A stretch of 35,292 bases of DNA from Acidovorax sp. (GCA_030692685.1 JAUXZO010000100.1:1-35292); one strand, 5' to 3'. Shown: positions 19,204-28,719, counted from the first letter of the stretch. Numbers and translations are program-made. Notes: generated by a model not told the origin, from the letters alone.

Positions 19204-20253
19204 ATGAAGATCTTTCGCGGATTCCACCACCCTGGCATCGCTGGCGCCTGTGCGCTGACCATCGGCAACTTCGACGGCGTGCACCGGGGCCACCAAGCCA
19301 TGCTGGCCCTTTTGAACAGCGAGGCAGCGCAGCGGGGGGTAGAGAGTTGCGTGCTTACTTTCGAGCCCCACCCCCGCGACTACTTTGCGGGCGTGCACCA
19401 CAAGCCCGACCTCGCCCCCGCGCGCATCGGCACCTTGCGCGACAAGCTGACCGAACTGGCGCGCTGCGGCGTGCAGCAGACCGTGGTATTGCCGTTTGAC
19501 GCCAAGCTGGCTGCGCAGTCGCCTGAAGCGTTCATCGATGAGGTGCTGCTCAAGGGGCTGGGCACCAAGTACGTGCTGGTGGGCGATGACTTCCGCTTCG
19601 GCCGCCAGCGCGCAGGCGACTACGCCATGCTGGACGCGGCCGGGCAGGCCAAAGGCTTCGATGTGGCACGCATGAACAGTTATGAGGTGCATGGGCTGCG
19701 TGTGTCCAGCTCGGCCGTGCGCCAGGCCCTGGCCGCGGGCGACATGGAAGCAGCGGCCCGCCTGCTGGGCCGGCCTTACACGATCAGCGGCCACGTGGTG
19801 CATGGGCGCAAGCTGGGGCGCGAACTCGGCGCCACCGCAGCCGGTGCAGGCAACGGCTTTCGCACCCTTAATCTGCGATTCGCGCACTGGAAGCCCGCCG
19901 CCAGCGGCATTTTTGCGGTGCTGGTGCATGGTCTCTCTGACACCCCGCTGCCAGGTGTGGCCAACCTGGGCGTGCGCCCCTCGCTGGACCCAAATGATGT
20001 CAACGGAGGCCGGGTGCTGCTGGAGACCCATTGCCTGCAGTGGCCTGCCGATCTGGGGCCCGAAGGGGCGTACGGTAAAATCGTGCGGGTGGAACTACTG
20101 CACAAACTGCACGACGAGCTGAAGTACGACGGTCTGGAAGCCCTGACAGTGGGCATTGCCAAAGACTGCAACGATGCGCGCGCTTACTTTGCAACGGCTC
20201 AGGCACCCAACCACACCGAAACCCGGCGCCAGACCACCCGCGACCGAATTTGA
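19204..20253 (+). CDS. ribF: Bifunctional riboflavin kinase / FAD synthetase
   Basis: RibF phosphorylates riboflavin to FMN and adenylates FMN to FAD. The 349-residue protein has the N-terminal nucleotidyltransferase with GNFDGVHRGHQ, FEPHPRDYF, VGDDFRFGRQRAGD and SSSAVRQAL. The C-terminal kinase domain shows GRPYTISGHVVHGRKLGREL and GVANLGVRPS. The kinase motif usually written GFPTANL is here split by about nine extra residues after Leu-Gly (210-218) and reads FRTLNL (219-224), keeping Thr221 and Asn223. The ATG at 19204 is the only sensible start, although no Shine-Dalgarno is evident. It heads the conserved ribF-ileS-lspA cluster, with 110 bases before ileS. Confidence 0.95.
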   Translation: MKIFRGFHHPGIAGACALTIGNFDGVHRGHQAMLALLNSEAAQRGVESCVLTFEPHPRDYFAGVHHKPDLAPARIGTLRDKLTELARCGVQQTVVLPFDAKLAAQSPEAFIDEVLLKGLGTKYVLVGDDFRFGRQRAGDYAMLDAAGQAKGFDVARMNSYEVHGLRVSSSAVRQALAAGDMEAAARLLGRPYTISGHVVHGRKLGRELGATAAGAGNGFRTLNLRFAHWKPAASGIFAVLVHGLSDTPLPGVANLGVRPSLDPNDVNGGRVLLETHCLQWPADLGPEGAYGKIVRVELLHKLHDELKYDGLEALTVGIAKDCNDARAYFATAQAPNHTETRRQTTRDRI

Positions 20254-20363
20254 GGGGGGCTGCTTTTCGCAGCGCCCGCCTGGCGGGCCCGTCATCCTTC
20301 GCGCTCCACCCCGCTCTTTGCTCTGGGCCTTGCCCCGGAATGCCCTGTTTTTAAGGCTCCCTC

Positions 20364-23255
20364 ATGTCCGACGACAACGCCAGCACTCCCTCCACCGCGC
20401 CCGCAGCCGCCACGGCCACGGACTACCGCAGCACGCTGAACCTGCCCGACACGCCCTTCCCCATGCGCGGCGACCTGCCCAAGCGCGAGCCGGGCTGGGT
20501 CAAGGAGTGGGACGACAAAGGCATCTACAAACGCCTGCGCGACGCACGCCGGGGCGCGCCCAAGTTCATCCTGCACGACGGCCCGCCCTACGCCAACGGG
20601 CAGATCCACATGGGCCATGCGGTCAACAAGATCCTGAAGGACATGATCACCAAGGCGCGCCAGCTCGAAGGCTTTGACGCGTTGTACGTGCCTGGCTGGG
20701 ACTGCCACGGCCTGCCGATCGAAAACGCCATCGAAAAGAAGCACGGCCGCAAACTGAGCCGCGACGACATGCAGGCCAAGAGCCGTGCGTTTGCCACCGA
20801 GCAGATCGCGCAGCAAATGGGCGACTTCCAGCGCCTCGGTGTGCTGGGCGAATGGGACAACCCCTACAAGACCATGAACCCCGCCAACGAAGCGGGCGAG
20901 ATCCGTGCATTCAAACGCGTGATCGAGCGCGGTTTTGTGTACCGGGGCCTCAAGCCCGTGTACTGGTGTTTTGACTGCGGCTCGTCACTCGCCGAGTTTG
21001 AGATCGAGTACCAGGACAAAGGCAGCACCACGCTGGACGTGGCGTTCAAGTCCCACGACCCCGCAAAGCTGGCCGCTGCCTTCGGCCTGCCCGCGCTGAT
21101 CAAAGAAACGTTTGTGGTCATCTGGACCACCACCGCCTGGACCATCCCCGCCAACCAGGCGCTGAACCTGAATCCCGAGATCACCTACGCGCTCGTAGAT
21201 ACGAGCGAGCGCATCCTGCTGGTGGCCGAGCCTCTGGTCGCATCGTGCCTGGAGCGCTACGGCCTGACCGGCACCGTATTGGCCACCACCCTGGGCAAAA
21301 ACCTGGGCGGCCTGGAGTTTGAACACCCGCTGTACGACGTGGCCAGCGAAGACGGCAGCTTTGGCTACCGGCGCCTGTCGCCCGTGTACCTGGCCGACTA
21401 CGCCACGGCCGACGACGGCACGGGTATCGTGCACTCGTCGCCCGCCTATGGGCTGGAGGATTTCAACTCCTGCGTTGCGCACGGCATGGCGCTGGACGAC
21501 ATCCTGAACCCGGTGCAAGGCAACGGCACCTACGCGGCCGACTTCCCTCTGTTCGGCGGCCAGCACATCTGGAAGGCCATCCCCGTGATCATCGAAGCGC
21601 TGCGCAATGCGGGCCGCCTGATGACCACCAAGGACATCACGCACAGCTACCCGCACTGCTGGCGCCACAAGACACCGGTGATCTACCGCGCTGCTGCGCA
21701 ATGGTTCATCCGCATGGACGAGGGTGAAGGCGTGTTCACCAAGGCGGGCGAAAAGCCCGCCAAGACCCTGCGCCAGATCGCCCTGGACGCCATCGAACAC
21801 ACCAGCTTCTACCCCCAGAACGGCAAGACCCGCCTGCACGACATGATCGCCGGGCGGCCCGACTGGTGTATCTCGCGCCAGCGCAGCTGGGGCGTGCCCA
21901 TCCCGTTCTTTTTGCACAAGGATTCGGGCGAGCTGCACCCGCGCACCATGGAGATCCTGGACCAGGCCGCTGCCATCGTCGAAAAGGGCGGCATCGAGGC
22001 CTGGAGCCGCGTGTCCACCGAGGAAATCCTGGGTGCTGAAGACGCGCCTAGCTACACCAAGAGCACCGACATCCTCGAAGTGTGGTTTGACTCAGGCTCT
22101 ACGTTCAGCCACGTGCTGCGTGGCACGCACCCCAACGTGCACCACGACACCGGCCCCGAGGCCGACCTGTACCTGGAAGGCCACGACCAGCACCGCGGCT
22201 GGTTCCACAGCTCGCTGCTGCTGGCCAGCGCACTCGAAGGGCGCGCACCGTATCGCGGCCTGCTGACCCACGGATTCACCGTGGACAGCCAGGGCCGCAA
22301 GATGAGCAAGTCGCTCGGCAACGGCATCGACCCGCAAGAGATCAACAAGAAGCTGGGCGCCGAAATCATCCGCCTGTGGGTGGCCGCCAGTGACTATTCG
22401 GGCGACATCGCGGGCGACGAAAAAATCCTGGCGCGGGTGGTGGACGCCTACCGCCGCATCCGCAACACGCTGCGCTTCTTGCTGGCCAACGTGAGCGACT
22501 TTGACCCGGCCAACGACGCCGTGCCGTTCGACCAGATGCTGGAGATCGACCGCTACGCGCTCACGCGTGCGGCCGAGTTACAGGCCGAAGTGCTGGCGCA
22601 CTACAAGGTCTACGAGTTCCACCCCGTGGTGGCCAAGCTGCAGCTGTATTGCTCGGAAGACCTGGGCGGCTTCTACCTGGATGTGCTGAAAGACCGCCTG
22701 TACACCACAGCCCCCAAGAGCCTGGCACGCCGCAGTGCACAGACTGCGCTGTACCAGATCACCCACGGCATGCTGCGCTGGATGGCGCCGTTCCTGTCGT
22801 TCACGGCCGAAGAGGCGTGGAAGGTGTTTGGCAGCTCGGACTCGATCTTCCTGGAAACCTATGGCTCCATCGCCGGTGCCGACGAGGGCCTGCTGGCCAA
22901 GTGGTCGCGCCTGCGCGAGATCCGCGACGTGGTGAACAAGGAGATCGAGGTGCTGCGCGCCGCAGGGCAGGTGGGCTCGTCGCTGCAGGCCACGGTGGTG
23001 CTGACGGCAGCGCCCGAAGACCACGCGCTTCTGGCCAGCCTGGGCGACGACCTGAAGTTTGTGTTCATCACATCCGCTATTGAATTGGTAGCTGGTAGCG
23101 CATTGCAGATAAGCGTCAGGGCCAGTTCTGATGCCAAATGTGAACGCTGCTGGCACTATCGAAGCGATGTGGGCCACGATGCGGCACACCCCACCATCTG
23201 CGGTCGCTGCACCAGCAACCTGCACGGCGCGGGCGAACAACGGGCGTTTGCATAA
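20364..23255 (+). CDS. ileS: Isoleucyl-tRNA synthetase
   Basis: A class I synthetase that charges tRNA-Ile with isoleucine, with an editing domain against valine. The 963-residue protein has the HIGH-type motif as HMGH (82-85, in [14 protein letters not shown]), the KMSKS loop at 646-650, the editing-domain segment [14 protein letters not shown] and the [14 protein letters not shown] segment. The C-terminal zinc module starts at Cys926 and Cys929 ([13 protein letters not shown]) and ends ICGRC. Residues about 903-923 ([21 protein letters not shown]) are encoded by a copy of the dispersed repeat placed directly before the zinc module. The stop codon abuts the lspA start codon, so the two are translationally linked. 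Confidence 0.97.
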   Translation: MSDDNASTPSTAPAAATATDYRSTLNLPDTPFPMRGDLPKREPGWVKEWDDKGIYKRLRDARRGAPKFILHDGPPYANGQIHMGHAVNKILKDMITKARQLEGFDALYVPGWDCHGLPIENAIEKKHGRKLSRDDMQAKSRAFATEQIAQQMGDFQRLGVLGEWDNPYKTMNPANEAGEIRAFKRVIERGFVYRGLKPVYWCFDCGSSLAEFEIEYQDKGSTTLDVAFKSHDPAKLAAAFGLPALIKETFVVIWTTTAWTIPANQALNLNPEITYALVDTSERILLVAEPLVASCLERYGLTGTVLATTLGKNLGGLEFEHPLYDVASEDGSFGYRRLSPVYLADYATADDGTGIVHSSPAYGLEDFNSCVAHGMALDDILNPVQGNGTYAADFPLFGGQHIWKAIPVIIEALRNAGRLMTTKDITHSYPHCWRHKTPVIYRAAAQWFIRMDEGEGVFTKAGEKPAKTLRQIALDAIEHTSFYPQNGKTRLHDMIAGRPDWCISRQRSWGVPIPFFLHKDSGELHPRTMEILDQAAAIVEKGGIEAWSRVSTEEILGAEDAPSYTKSTDILEVWFDSGSTFSHVLRGTHPNVHHDTGPEADLYLEGHDQHRGWFHSSLLLASALEGRAPYRGLLTHGFTVDSQGRKMSKSLGNGIDPQEINKKLGAEIIRLWVAASDYSGDIAGDEKILARVVDAYRRIRNTLRFLLANVSDFDPANDAVPFDQMLEIDRYALTRAAELQAEVLAHYKVYEFHPVVAKLQLYCSEDLGGFYLDVLKDRLYTTAPKSLARRSAQTALYQITHGMLRWMAPFLSFTAEEAWKVFGSSDSIFLETYGSIAGADEGLLAKWSRLREIRDVVNKEIEVLRAAGQVGSSLQATVVLTAAPEDHALLASLGDDLKFVFITSAIELVAGSALQISVRASSDAKCERCWHYRSDVGHDAAHPTICGRCTSNLHGAGEQRAFA
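23070..23132. repeat. Dispersed repeat, copy C (inside ileS)
   Basis: CCGCTATTGAATTGGTAGC, TAGCTGGTAGCGC and GATAAGCG..GGGCCAGTTCTGATG follow the block order of copy D read on the same strand; TAGCTGGTAGCGC is identical in both. The copy is in frame and codes for residues just before the zinc-binding cysteines of IleS. Confidence 0.65.
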
Positions 23256-23765
23256 ATGGCGCGTTCATCCTCCTCCTCATTCGGGCGCCAGAGTGCCAGC
23301 ATGTGGCCCTGGTTGGCCTGGGCGGTGGTCATCCTGATCGCCGACCAGGTCACCAAGACCCTGATCCTGGACAACTACCGGCTGGGTGACTCCACGTTCA
23401 TCACCAGCTTCTTCAACATCGTGCGGGCGCACAACACGGGCGCGGCGTTTTCGTTCCTGTCGGACGCGGGCGGCTGGCAGCGCTGGTTGTTCACCGGCAT
23501 CGGCGCTGTGGCCACGGTTTTCATCCTGTGGCAGCTGCGCGCCCACCCGGGGCAAAAGCTGTTCTGCTTTTCGCTGGCCAGCATTTTGGGCGGCGCCATC
23601 GGCAACGTGGTAGACCGGTTGATGCACGGCTACGTGGTGGACTTTCTGGATTTCCATGTCGGCGGCTGGCACTTTCCGGCCTTCAACGTGGCGGACTCGG
23701 CCATCACGCTGGGGGCGGTGTGTTTGATTCTGGACGAGCTGCTGCGCGTGCGGCGCGAGCGCTAA
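23256..23765 (+). CDS. lspA: Lipoprotein signal peptidase (signal peptidase II)
   Basis: LspA is the inner-membrane aspartyl protease that removes signal peptides from prolipoproteins. The 169-residue protein has four hydrophobic helices (about 17-34, 70-92, 98-118, 140-160). Family motifs are [28 protein letters not shown] (first catalytic Asp) and [11 protein letters not shown] (second catalytic Asp). The start codon follows the ileS stop directly, the usual ileS-lspA arrangement. A hairpin 30 bases past the stop ends the cluster. Confidence 0.97.
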   Translation: MARSSSSSFGRQSASMWPWLAWAVVILIADQVTKTLILDNYRLGDSTFITSFFNIVRAHNTGAAFSFLSDAGGWQRWLFTGIGAVATVFILWQLRAHPGQKLFCFSLASILGGAIGNVVDRLMHGYVVDFLDFHVGGWHFPAFNVADSAITLGAVCLILDELLRVRRER

Positions 23766-23795
23766 CCACCGGCAACCAACCCCCGCATCCCTTGC

Positions 23796-23820
23796 AACAG
23801 CCCGCCCCGTGCGGGCTGTT
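23796..23820 (+). terminator. Terminator of ribF-ileS-lspA
   Basis: AACAGCCCGC (23796-23805) pairs perfectly with GCGGGCTGTT (23811-23820) over a five-base loop. The following TGCGTTGTAG is only moderately T-rich. Confidence 0.7.
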
Positions 23821-23888
23821 TGCGTTGTAGCGCCCCGCGGTTTCTTTTGTGTGCGCTGTCATGCGCATGTCACGGCCATCGGTTGCAA

Positions 23889-23902
23889 TGTAAACGTTTA
23901 CA
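23889..23902. promoter_or_regulatory. LacI-family operator upstream of the regulator gene
   Basis: TGTAAACGTTTACA is a perfect 14-base palindrome with the central CG typical of LacI/PurR-family operators. It ends 24 bases before the LacI-type start codon and directly follows TTGCAA (23883-23888), a possible -35. It probably mediates autoregulation and control of the downstream transporter operon. Confidence 0.85.
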
Positions 23903-23926
23903 TCAAACGAATTGCACCAAGCCACC

Positions 23927-24946
23927 ATGAGCATTCTGGAAGTCGCCCGCGAGGCCGGTGTGTCGGTTGCCACCGTGTCGCGTGTTTTCAACCTGCCCGA
24001 CAAAGTGGCCCCCGCCACGCGCGAGCATGTGGAGAACATCGCCCGCACCCTGGGCTATCTGCCCAACGCCAGTGCGCGCACCTTGCGCACACAGCGCAGT
24101 CGCGTGCTGGGTGTGGTGCTGCCCACGCTCACCAACCCCGTGTTTGCCGAATGCCTGGAGGGCATTGCCCAAGCCGCCGTGGCGGGTGGCTACGCCATCT
24201 TGCCGTTCACCACCGACTACCGCCTGGACCAGGAAGACCGCGCGGTGAACCTGCTGCTGGCGGGCAACGTGGACGGCATGATCCTGGTGGTCTCGAACCC
24301 CGCCACCTCCACCGCGCTACAGCGGCTGGCCGAGGTGGGCCTGCCCTATGTGCTGGCCTACAACCAACACCCCGACCACCCCTGCGTGTCGGTAAACAGC
24401 GAGCAGGCCGTGGCCGACGTGGTCGCGCATCTGGCCACCCTGGGGCACCGCCGCATCGCCATGGTCAGCGGGCTGCTCAGCGCTTCAGACCGCGCACAGC
24501 AACGCTGCCGGGGGTACGCGCGCGGCATGGAGCAGGTAGGACTGCGACCACAGCCCGTGCTGCAGGTGCCCTTCGTGGCCGCTGCACCAGAGGTGTTGGG
24601 CGAAGCACTGAGCAGCCCCGACCGCCCCACGGCCTTGGTGTGCTCCAACGACCTGCTGGCCATCCGCAGCATCCGCGCGGCCCACCTGGCGGGCCTGGCC
24701 GTGCCGCGCGACCTGAGCGTGGTGGGCTTTGACGGCATTGCGCTGGGGCAAGACCTCACCCCGCAGCTGAGCACCGTGGTGCAACCCAATGCCGATATCG
24801 GCCGACACAGCGTGGAGCTGCTGGCCCAGGCCGTGGCCAGCGGCAGCCCGCTGGGTCCCGACATGGGCCTGACGCTGGCGCACCAGTTCCGCACCGGTGA
24901 ATCCTGCTCACCGCCCTCCCCTTCCCTTGTTCCTCCCCTCACCTGA
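23927..24946 (+). CDS. LacI-family transcriptional repressor of the ABC importer operon
   Basis: A 339-residue regulator. The N-terminal helix-turn-helix and hinge read MSILEVAREAGVSVATVSRVFN and PNASARTLRTQRS; the hinge helix is canonical for LacI/GalR. The periplasmic-binding-protein-like sensor domain follows (VLGVVLPTLTNPVFAECLEGI, GHRRIAMVSG, ALVCSNDLLAIRSIR, VVGFDGIALG). The ATG at 23927 is preferred over an upstream TTG at 23912. The last 20 residues are proline- and serine-rich. A perfect operator precedes it, and the binding-protein gene starts 17 bases after its stop, so regulator and transporter appear to be one autoregulated operon. The inducer is unknown; it could be a polyol or sugar derivative of the imported substrate. 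Confidence 0.93.
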   Translation: MSILEVAREAGVSVATVSRVFNLPDKVAPATREHVENIARTLGYLPNASARTLRTQRSRVLGVVLPTLTNPVFAECLEGIAQAAVAGGYAILPFTTDYRLDQEDRAVNLLLAGNVDGMILVVSNPATSTALQRLAEVGLPYVLAYNQHPDHPCVSVNSEQAVADVVAHLATLGHRRIAMVSGLLSASDRAQQRCRGYARGMEQVGLRPQPVLQVPFVAAAPEVLGEALSSPDRPTALVCSNDLLAIRSIRAAHLAGLAVPRDLSVVGFDGIALGQDLTPQLSTVVQPNADIGRHSVELLAQAVASGSPLGPDMGLTLAHQFRTGESCSPPSPSLVPPLT

Positions 24947-24963
24947 ACCCAAGGATCCGACCG

Positions 24964-25977
24964 ATGAAAACCACCCTGAAAAACTTCACCCGAGCCACGC
25001 TGCTGGCCTGGGGCCTGGCCGCCAGTGCCACGGCCATGGCGCAAAACGCCATCTGCTACAACTGCCCGCCCGAATGGGCGGACTGGGGCAGCCAGATCAA
25101 GGCCATCAAGGCCAAGACCGGCATCACCGTGCCACCAGACAACAAAAACTCTGGCCAATCGCTGGCCCAATTGGTGGCCGAAAAAGCCAGCCCCGTGGCC
25201 GACGTGACCTACCTGGGCGTGACCTTTGCCATCCAGGCGCAAAAAGACGGCGTGGTGACCGCCTACAAGCCCGCAGCATGGGCCGAGATTCCCGATGGCC
25301 TGAAGGACCCCGCAGGCCACTGGTTCACTATCCACTCGGGCACCCTGGGCTTCATGGTCAATGTGGACGCCTTGAAGGGCAAGCCTGTGCCGCAGTCGTG
25401 GGCCGACCTGCTCAAGCCCGACTACAAGGGCCTCATCGGCTACCTGGACCCGGCATCGGCATTTGTGGGCTATGTGGGCGCGGTAGCCATCAACCAGGCG
25501 CGCGGCGGCACCCTGGACAACTTCGGCCCCGGCATCGACTACTTCAAGGCGCTGCAGAAGAACGAGCCCATCGTGCCCAAGCAAACGTCGTACGCGCGCG
25601 TGCTGTCGGGCGAGATCGCCATCTTGCTGGACTACGACTTCAACGCCTACCGCGCCAAGTACAAGGACAAGGCCAACGTGCAGTTCGTGATCCCCACCGA
25701 AGGCACGGTGGTGGTGCCCTATGTGATGAGCCTGGTGGCCAATGCGCCCCACGCCGACAACGGCAAGAAGGTGCTGGACTTTGTGCTGTCCGACGAAGGC
25801 CAGGCGCTGTGGGCCAATGCCTACCTGCGCCCCGTGCGCGCCAGCGCCATGTCCAAGGAAGTGCAGGCGCGCTTCCTGCCGGCCAGCGAATATGTGCGTG
25901 CCAAGACGGTGGACTACAGCAAGATGGCTGCGGTGCAAAAAGCCTTCTCGGACCGCTACCTGAAAGAAGCCCAGTAA
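24964..25977 (+). CDS. ABC importer periplasmic substrate-binding protein
   Basis: A 337-residue family-1-like solute-binding protein with a classical signal peptide (MKTTLKNFTRATLLAWGL..ASATAMAQ). The mature part begins with an unusual Cys pair in ICYNCPPEWADWG, then shows GTLGFMVNVDALKGKPVPQSWADLL, GYLDPASAFVGYVGAV and ARVLSGEIAILLDYDFNAYR, typical of the COG1840 group (iron, 2-aminoethylphosphonate and related importers). It lacks the adjacent Tyr-Tyr pair of ferric-binding proteins, so I do not call it an iron transporter. The phosphodiesterase at the end of the operon points to an organophosphate. AAGGA precedes the ATG. Confidence 0.88.
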   Translation: MKTTLKNFTRATLLAWGLAASATAMAQNAICYNCPPEWADWGSQIKAIKAKTGITVPPDNKNSGQSLAQLVAEKASPVADVTYLGVTFAIQAQKDGVVTAYKPAAWAEIPDGLKDPAGHWFTIHSGTLGFMVNVDALKGKPVPQSWADLLKPDYKGLIGYLDPASAFVGYVGAVAINQARGGTLDNFGPGIDYFKALQKNEPIVPKQTSYARVLSGEIAILLDYDFNAYRAKYKDKANVQFVIPTEGTVVVPYVMSLVANAPHADNGKKVLDFVLSDEGQALWANAYLRPVRASAMSKEVQARFLPASEYVRAKTVDYSKMAAVQKAFSDRYLKEAQ

Positions 25978-25996
25978 GCCGGGGCGAGCTGAAGAA

Positions 25997-26830
25997 ATGC
26001 ACATGCGCCACAACAGCTTTGCTCCATCCCGCGCGCTGCTGCTGGCGTGTACCGCGCCTGCCGTGGCGTTCTTTGCGGCGTTCTGGCTGCTGCCCATCGT
26101 TCAGCTCTTGGCGTTGCCCGCCAGCAAGGGCTGGCAGACCTACTTTGTGGTGCTCACCCATCCTCGCTACCTGCAAAGCCTGCTGCAGACACTGGGGCTG
26201 TCCCTGGCGGTGACGCTGGCCACCTTGGTGCTGGGCGCGGCCGTAGGCATCACGCTGGCGCGACACCGCTTTGCGGGGCGGCAGTTGCTGCTGTCGCTAC
26301 TCACGCTGCCGCTGTCGTTTCCGGGCGTGATCATTGGTTTTTTCATGATCCTGCTTGGTGGCCGCCAAGGTTTGGTGGCGGACCTTACGGACGCCTTGGG
26401 CCTGGGTCGCATCACGTTTGCCTACGGCTTGGCCGGGCTGTTCCTGGCCTATCTGTACTTCTCGCTGCCCCGGGCCATTGCAACCTACACCGCAGCGGCC
26501 GGGGCCATGGACGCAGCGCTGGAAGAAGCCGCTCGCTCACTGGGCGCACCGCGCTGGCGGGTGGTGCGCGATGTATGGGTGCCTGAACTGGCGCCCACCA
26601 CGCTGTCGTGCGGGGCCATTGTGTTTGCCACGGCCATGGGCGCGTTTGGCACGGCGTTCACGCTGTCCAGCAAGTTCGAGGTGCTGCCCATCACCATCTA
26701 CAACGAGTTCACCAACTACGCCAACTTCGCACTGGCCGCCAGCCTGTCGATCACACTGGGGCTGATCACCTGGCTGGTGCTGTGGCTGTCCCGCCGTGTT
26801 GCAGGCCCTGCAGCGGCTGCCGGAGCCTGA
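25997..26830 (+). CDS. ABC importer permease, first subunit
   Basis: A 277-residue inner-membrane permease with about six transmembrane helices. The EAA loop that docks the ATPase is LEEAARSLGAPRWRVVRDVWVPEL. It starts 19 bases after the binding-protein stop; GAGCTGAAGAA upstream gives a weak ribosome-binding site, and a second ATG two codons in is possible. It pairs with the permease at 26835 to form a heterodimeric channel. Confidence 0.9.
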   Translation: MHMRHNSFAPSRALLLACTAPAVAFFAAFWLLPIVQLLALPASKGWQTYFVVLTHPRYLQSLLQTLGLSLAVTLATLVLGAAVGITLARHRFAGRQLLLSLLTLPLSFPGVIIGFFMILLGGRQGLVADLTDALGLGRITFAYGLAGLFLAYLYFSLPRAIATYTAAAGAMDAALEEAARSLGAPRWRVVRDVWVPELAPTTLSCGAIVFATAMGAFGTAFTLSSKFEVLPITIYNEFTNYANFALAASLSITLGLITWLVLWLSRRVAGPAAAAGA

Positions 26831-26834
26831 CACC

Positions 26835-27632
26835 ATGCGCACCACACAACAAGCCTCCTTCCCCTTGCTGGCGCTCACGGCGCTGGTAGCGGTGTTCATG
26901 CTCGCCCCCATCGCGCTGTCGGTGGTGGCGGGGCTCGTCAACAACTACAGCACCGGCATTTCCAGCGGGCTCACCACACGCTGGCTGCACGAGGTGTGGG
27001 ACCTGTACGGCGGCACCGTGGGCTGGTCGCTGGGCCTTGCGCTGCTGTGTGTGCTGGGCAACCTGTTGATCGGGGTGCCCTGTGCCTATGCGCTGGCGCG
27101 CAGCCGCTCGCGCGCCGCACGCCTGTTTGAAGAACTGCTGACCTTGCCGGTGGCCGTGCCCGGCCTGGCCAGTGCGCTCGCGTTGATCCTGGCCTACGGC
27201 ACGCTGCAGGGCTTTCGCACCAGCTTTGCGTTCATCCTGGTGGGGCACATGGTGTTCACCTTGCCGTTCATGGTGCGCACCGTGGGCGCTGCGTTCCAGC
27301 GCAAAGAACTGCTCTCGCTCGAAGAGGCCGCACGTTCGCTGGGGGCCAGCTTTGGGCAGCGGTTTTTAGGGGTGCTGGTGCCCGCTGTGTTGCCCGCCAT
27401 CGTGGCGGGCAGCCTGATGGTGTTCACGCTGTCGGTGGGGGAATTCAACCTCACCTGGATGCTGCACACACCGCTCACCCGCACCCTGCCCGTGGGCCTG
27501 GCCGACAGCTATGCCTCCATGCGCATCGAGATCGGCTCTGCCTACACGCTGATCTTCCTTATCGTCATCCTGCCCGTGCTGTGGGGCCTGCAGGCCGTCG
27601 GCACCCTGATCGAAAAACACCATGGAACTTGA
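26835..27632 (+). CDS. ABC importer permease, second subunit
   Basis: A 265-residue inner-membrane permease with about six helices. The EAA loop reads LEEAARSLGASFGQRFLGVLVPAVLP. It belongs to the PotC/CysW-like group with VAVPGLASALALILAYGTL and a conserved FTLSVGEFNLTWML. The ATG at 26835, four bases after the preceding stop and with GGAG upstream, is preferred over a TTG at 26796 that would overlap the first permease. Its 3' end overlaps the ATPase gene by 11 bases. Confidence 0.9.
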   Translation: MRTTQQASFPLLALTALVAVFMLAPIALSVVAGLVNNYSTGISSGLTTRWLHEVWDLYGGTVGWSLGLALLCVLGNLLIGVPCAYALARSRSRAARLFEELLTLPVAVPGLASALALILAYGTLQGFRTSFAFILVGHMVFTLPFMVRTVGAAFQRKELLSLEEAARSLGASFGQRFLGVLVPAVLPAIVAGSLMVFTLSVGEFNLTWMLHTPLTRTLPVGLADSYASMRIEIGSAYTLIFLIVILPVLWGLQAVGTLIEKHHGT

Positions 27633-28683
27633 ACGCACGCGCGTGGCGATTGCCCACTGCGCCAAAACCTACCCCGACGGCACGCAGGGCCTGCGCCCGA
27701 CCAATCTGACGGTGGAGCCCGGGGAGGTCGTCGCCCTGCTGGGGCCCTCGGGCTGCGGCAAGACCACGCTGCTGCGCCTGATTGCCGGGCTGGAGGCGCC
27801 CGACGCAGGCAGCCGCATTGCCTTTGGCGGCACCGACGTGACGCGCCTGCCCATCGAGCAGCGCGGCATCGGCATGGTGTTTCAGCACTACGCGCTGTTC
27901 CCGCAGATGACGGTGGCGGCCAACATCGGCTATGGCCTCAAGATCCGCGGCGTGCCCGAGGCCGAGCGCCGCCGCACCGTGGGCGATCTGGTGGACCTGG
28001 TGCGCCTGCAGGGCCTGGAGCACAAGCGCCCCGCCGAGCTCTCCGGCGGCCAGCGCCAGCGCGTGGCACTGGCCCGCGCTGTGGCCGTGCGCCCCCGCGT
28101 GCTGCTGCTGGACGAGCCCCTGACCGCGCTCGATGCCAAGCTCAAGGAGTCATTGCGCGACGAACTGGCCGACCTGCTGCGGCGCCTGCACATCACAGCC
28201 ATCCATGTCACCCACGATCAGCAGGAAGCCCTGGCCATTGCCGACCGCCTGGCGGTGATGCACGCAGGCCAGATCGTGCAGGTGGGCGATGGCGAGACGC
28301 TGTACCGCGCGCCCACCCACCCCTTTGTGGCGCAGTTTCTGGGCCGCGTAAACCGGCTGCAAAGGGATGCCGCCGCAAGCGCCCAAGCCGTGGTGATGCT
28401 CGGTGGCCTGCCGCTGCCCTGCCCGGCGGCGGTGCAGGCCCACACGGCCTTGCTGGTGCGGCCTGAAGACATCGAGGTGTCGGCCCTCCAGGCGGGCTGG
28501 GGCCAGGCCGAGGTCACGCGCCGCAGTTTTTTGGGCGACCGCGTGCAACTGGTTCTGGCCCTGGCCGACCAGCCCCCGCTGATGGCCGATGTGCCGCGCG
28601 ACCACCCCGCGCGCGCGGGCGACACGGTGGGAGTGCGCATCGCCCCCGAGCGCCTCATGCCCTGCCACGAAACCAGCGACTGA
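27622..28683 (+). CDS. ABC importer ATP-binding protein
   Basis: A 353-residue ATPase that drives the importer. Walker A GPSGCGKTT, Q-loop VFQHYALFPQMTV, signature LSGGQRQRVALARA, Walker B VLLLDEPLTALD and the switch histidine in IHVTHDQQEALAIAD are all intact. A C-terminal TOBE-like domain (about 250-350, LLVRPEDIEVSALQAGWGQAEVTRRSFLGDRVQL) is typical of Pot/Mal/Fbp-type importers. It overlaps the second permease by 11 bases. The phosphodiesterase gene begins 36 bases downstream. Confidence 0.95.
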   Translation: MELERTRVAIAHCAKTYPDGTQGLRPTNLTVEPGEVVALLGPSGCGKTTLLRLIAGLEAPDAGSRIAFGGTDVTRLPIEQRGIGMVFQHYALFPQMTVAANIGYGLKIRGVPEAERRRTVGDLVDLVRLQGLEHKRPAELSGGQRQRVALARAVAVRPRVLLLDEPLTALDAKLKESLRDELADLLRRLHITAIHVTHDQQEALAIADRLAVMHAGQIVQVGDGETLYRAPTHPFVAQFLGRVNRLQRDAAASAQAVVMLGGLPLPCPAAVQAHTALLVRPEDIEVSALQAGWGQAEVTRRSFLGDRVQLVLALADQPPLMADVPRDHPARAGDTVGVRIAPERLMPCHETSD

Positions 28684-28719
28684 CCCCAGCCTGCCCTTCC
28701 CTGCACCGCCTTTTTTTCC

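Noticed and set aside
19036..20031. Upstream extension of the HNH frame by about 330 codons across ribF
   Set aside because: It would overlap ribF completely on the other strand. A TTG with AGGAGG at the right distance marks the real start at 19035.
24358..26097. A 579-codon open frame on the minus strand opposite the LacI and binding-protein genes
   Set aside because: It is antisense to two clearly recognised genes, its translation has no family resemblance and is Gly/His/Val-rich, as expected from the reverse frame of high-GC coding DNA.
24964..28683. Ferric-iron importer (FbpABC/AfuABC type)
   Set aside because: The binding protein lacks the adjacent tyrosines used for iron, there is no Fur-box-like sequence upstream, and the operon ends with a phosphodiesterase.
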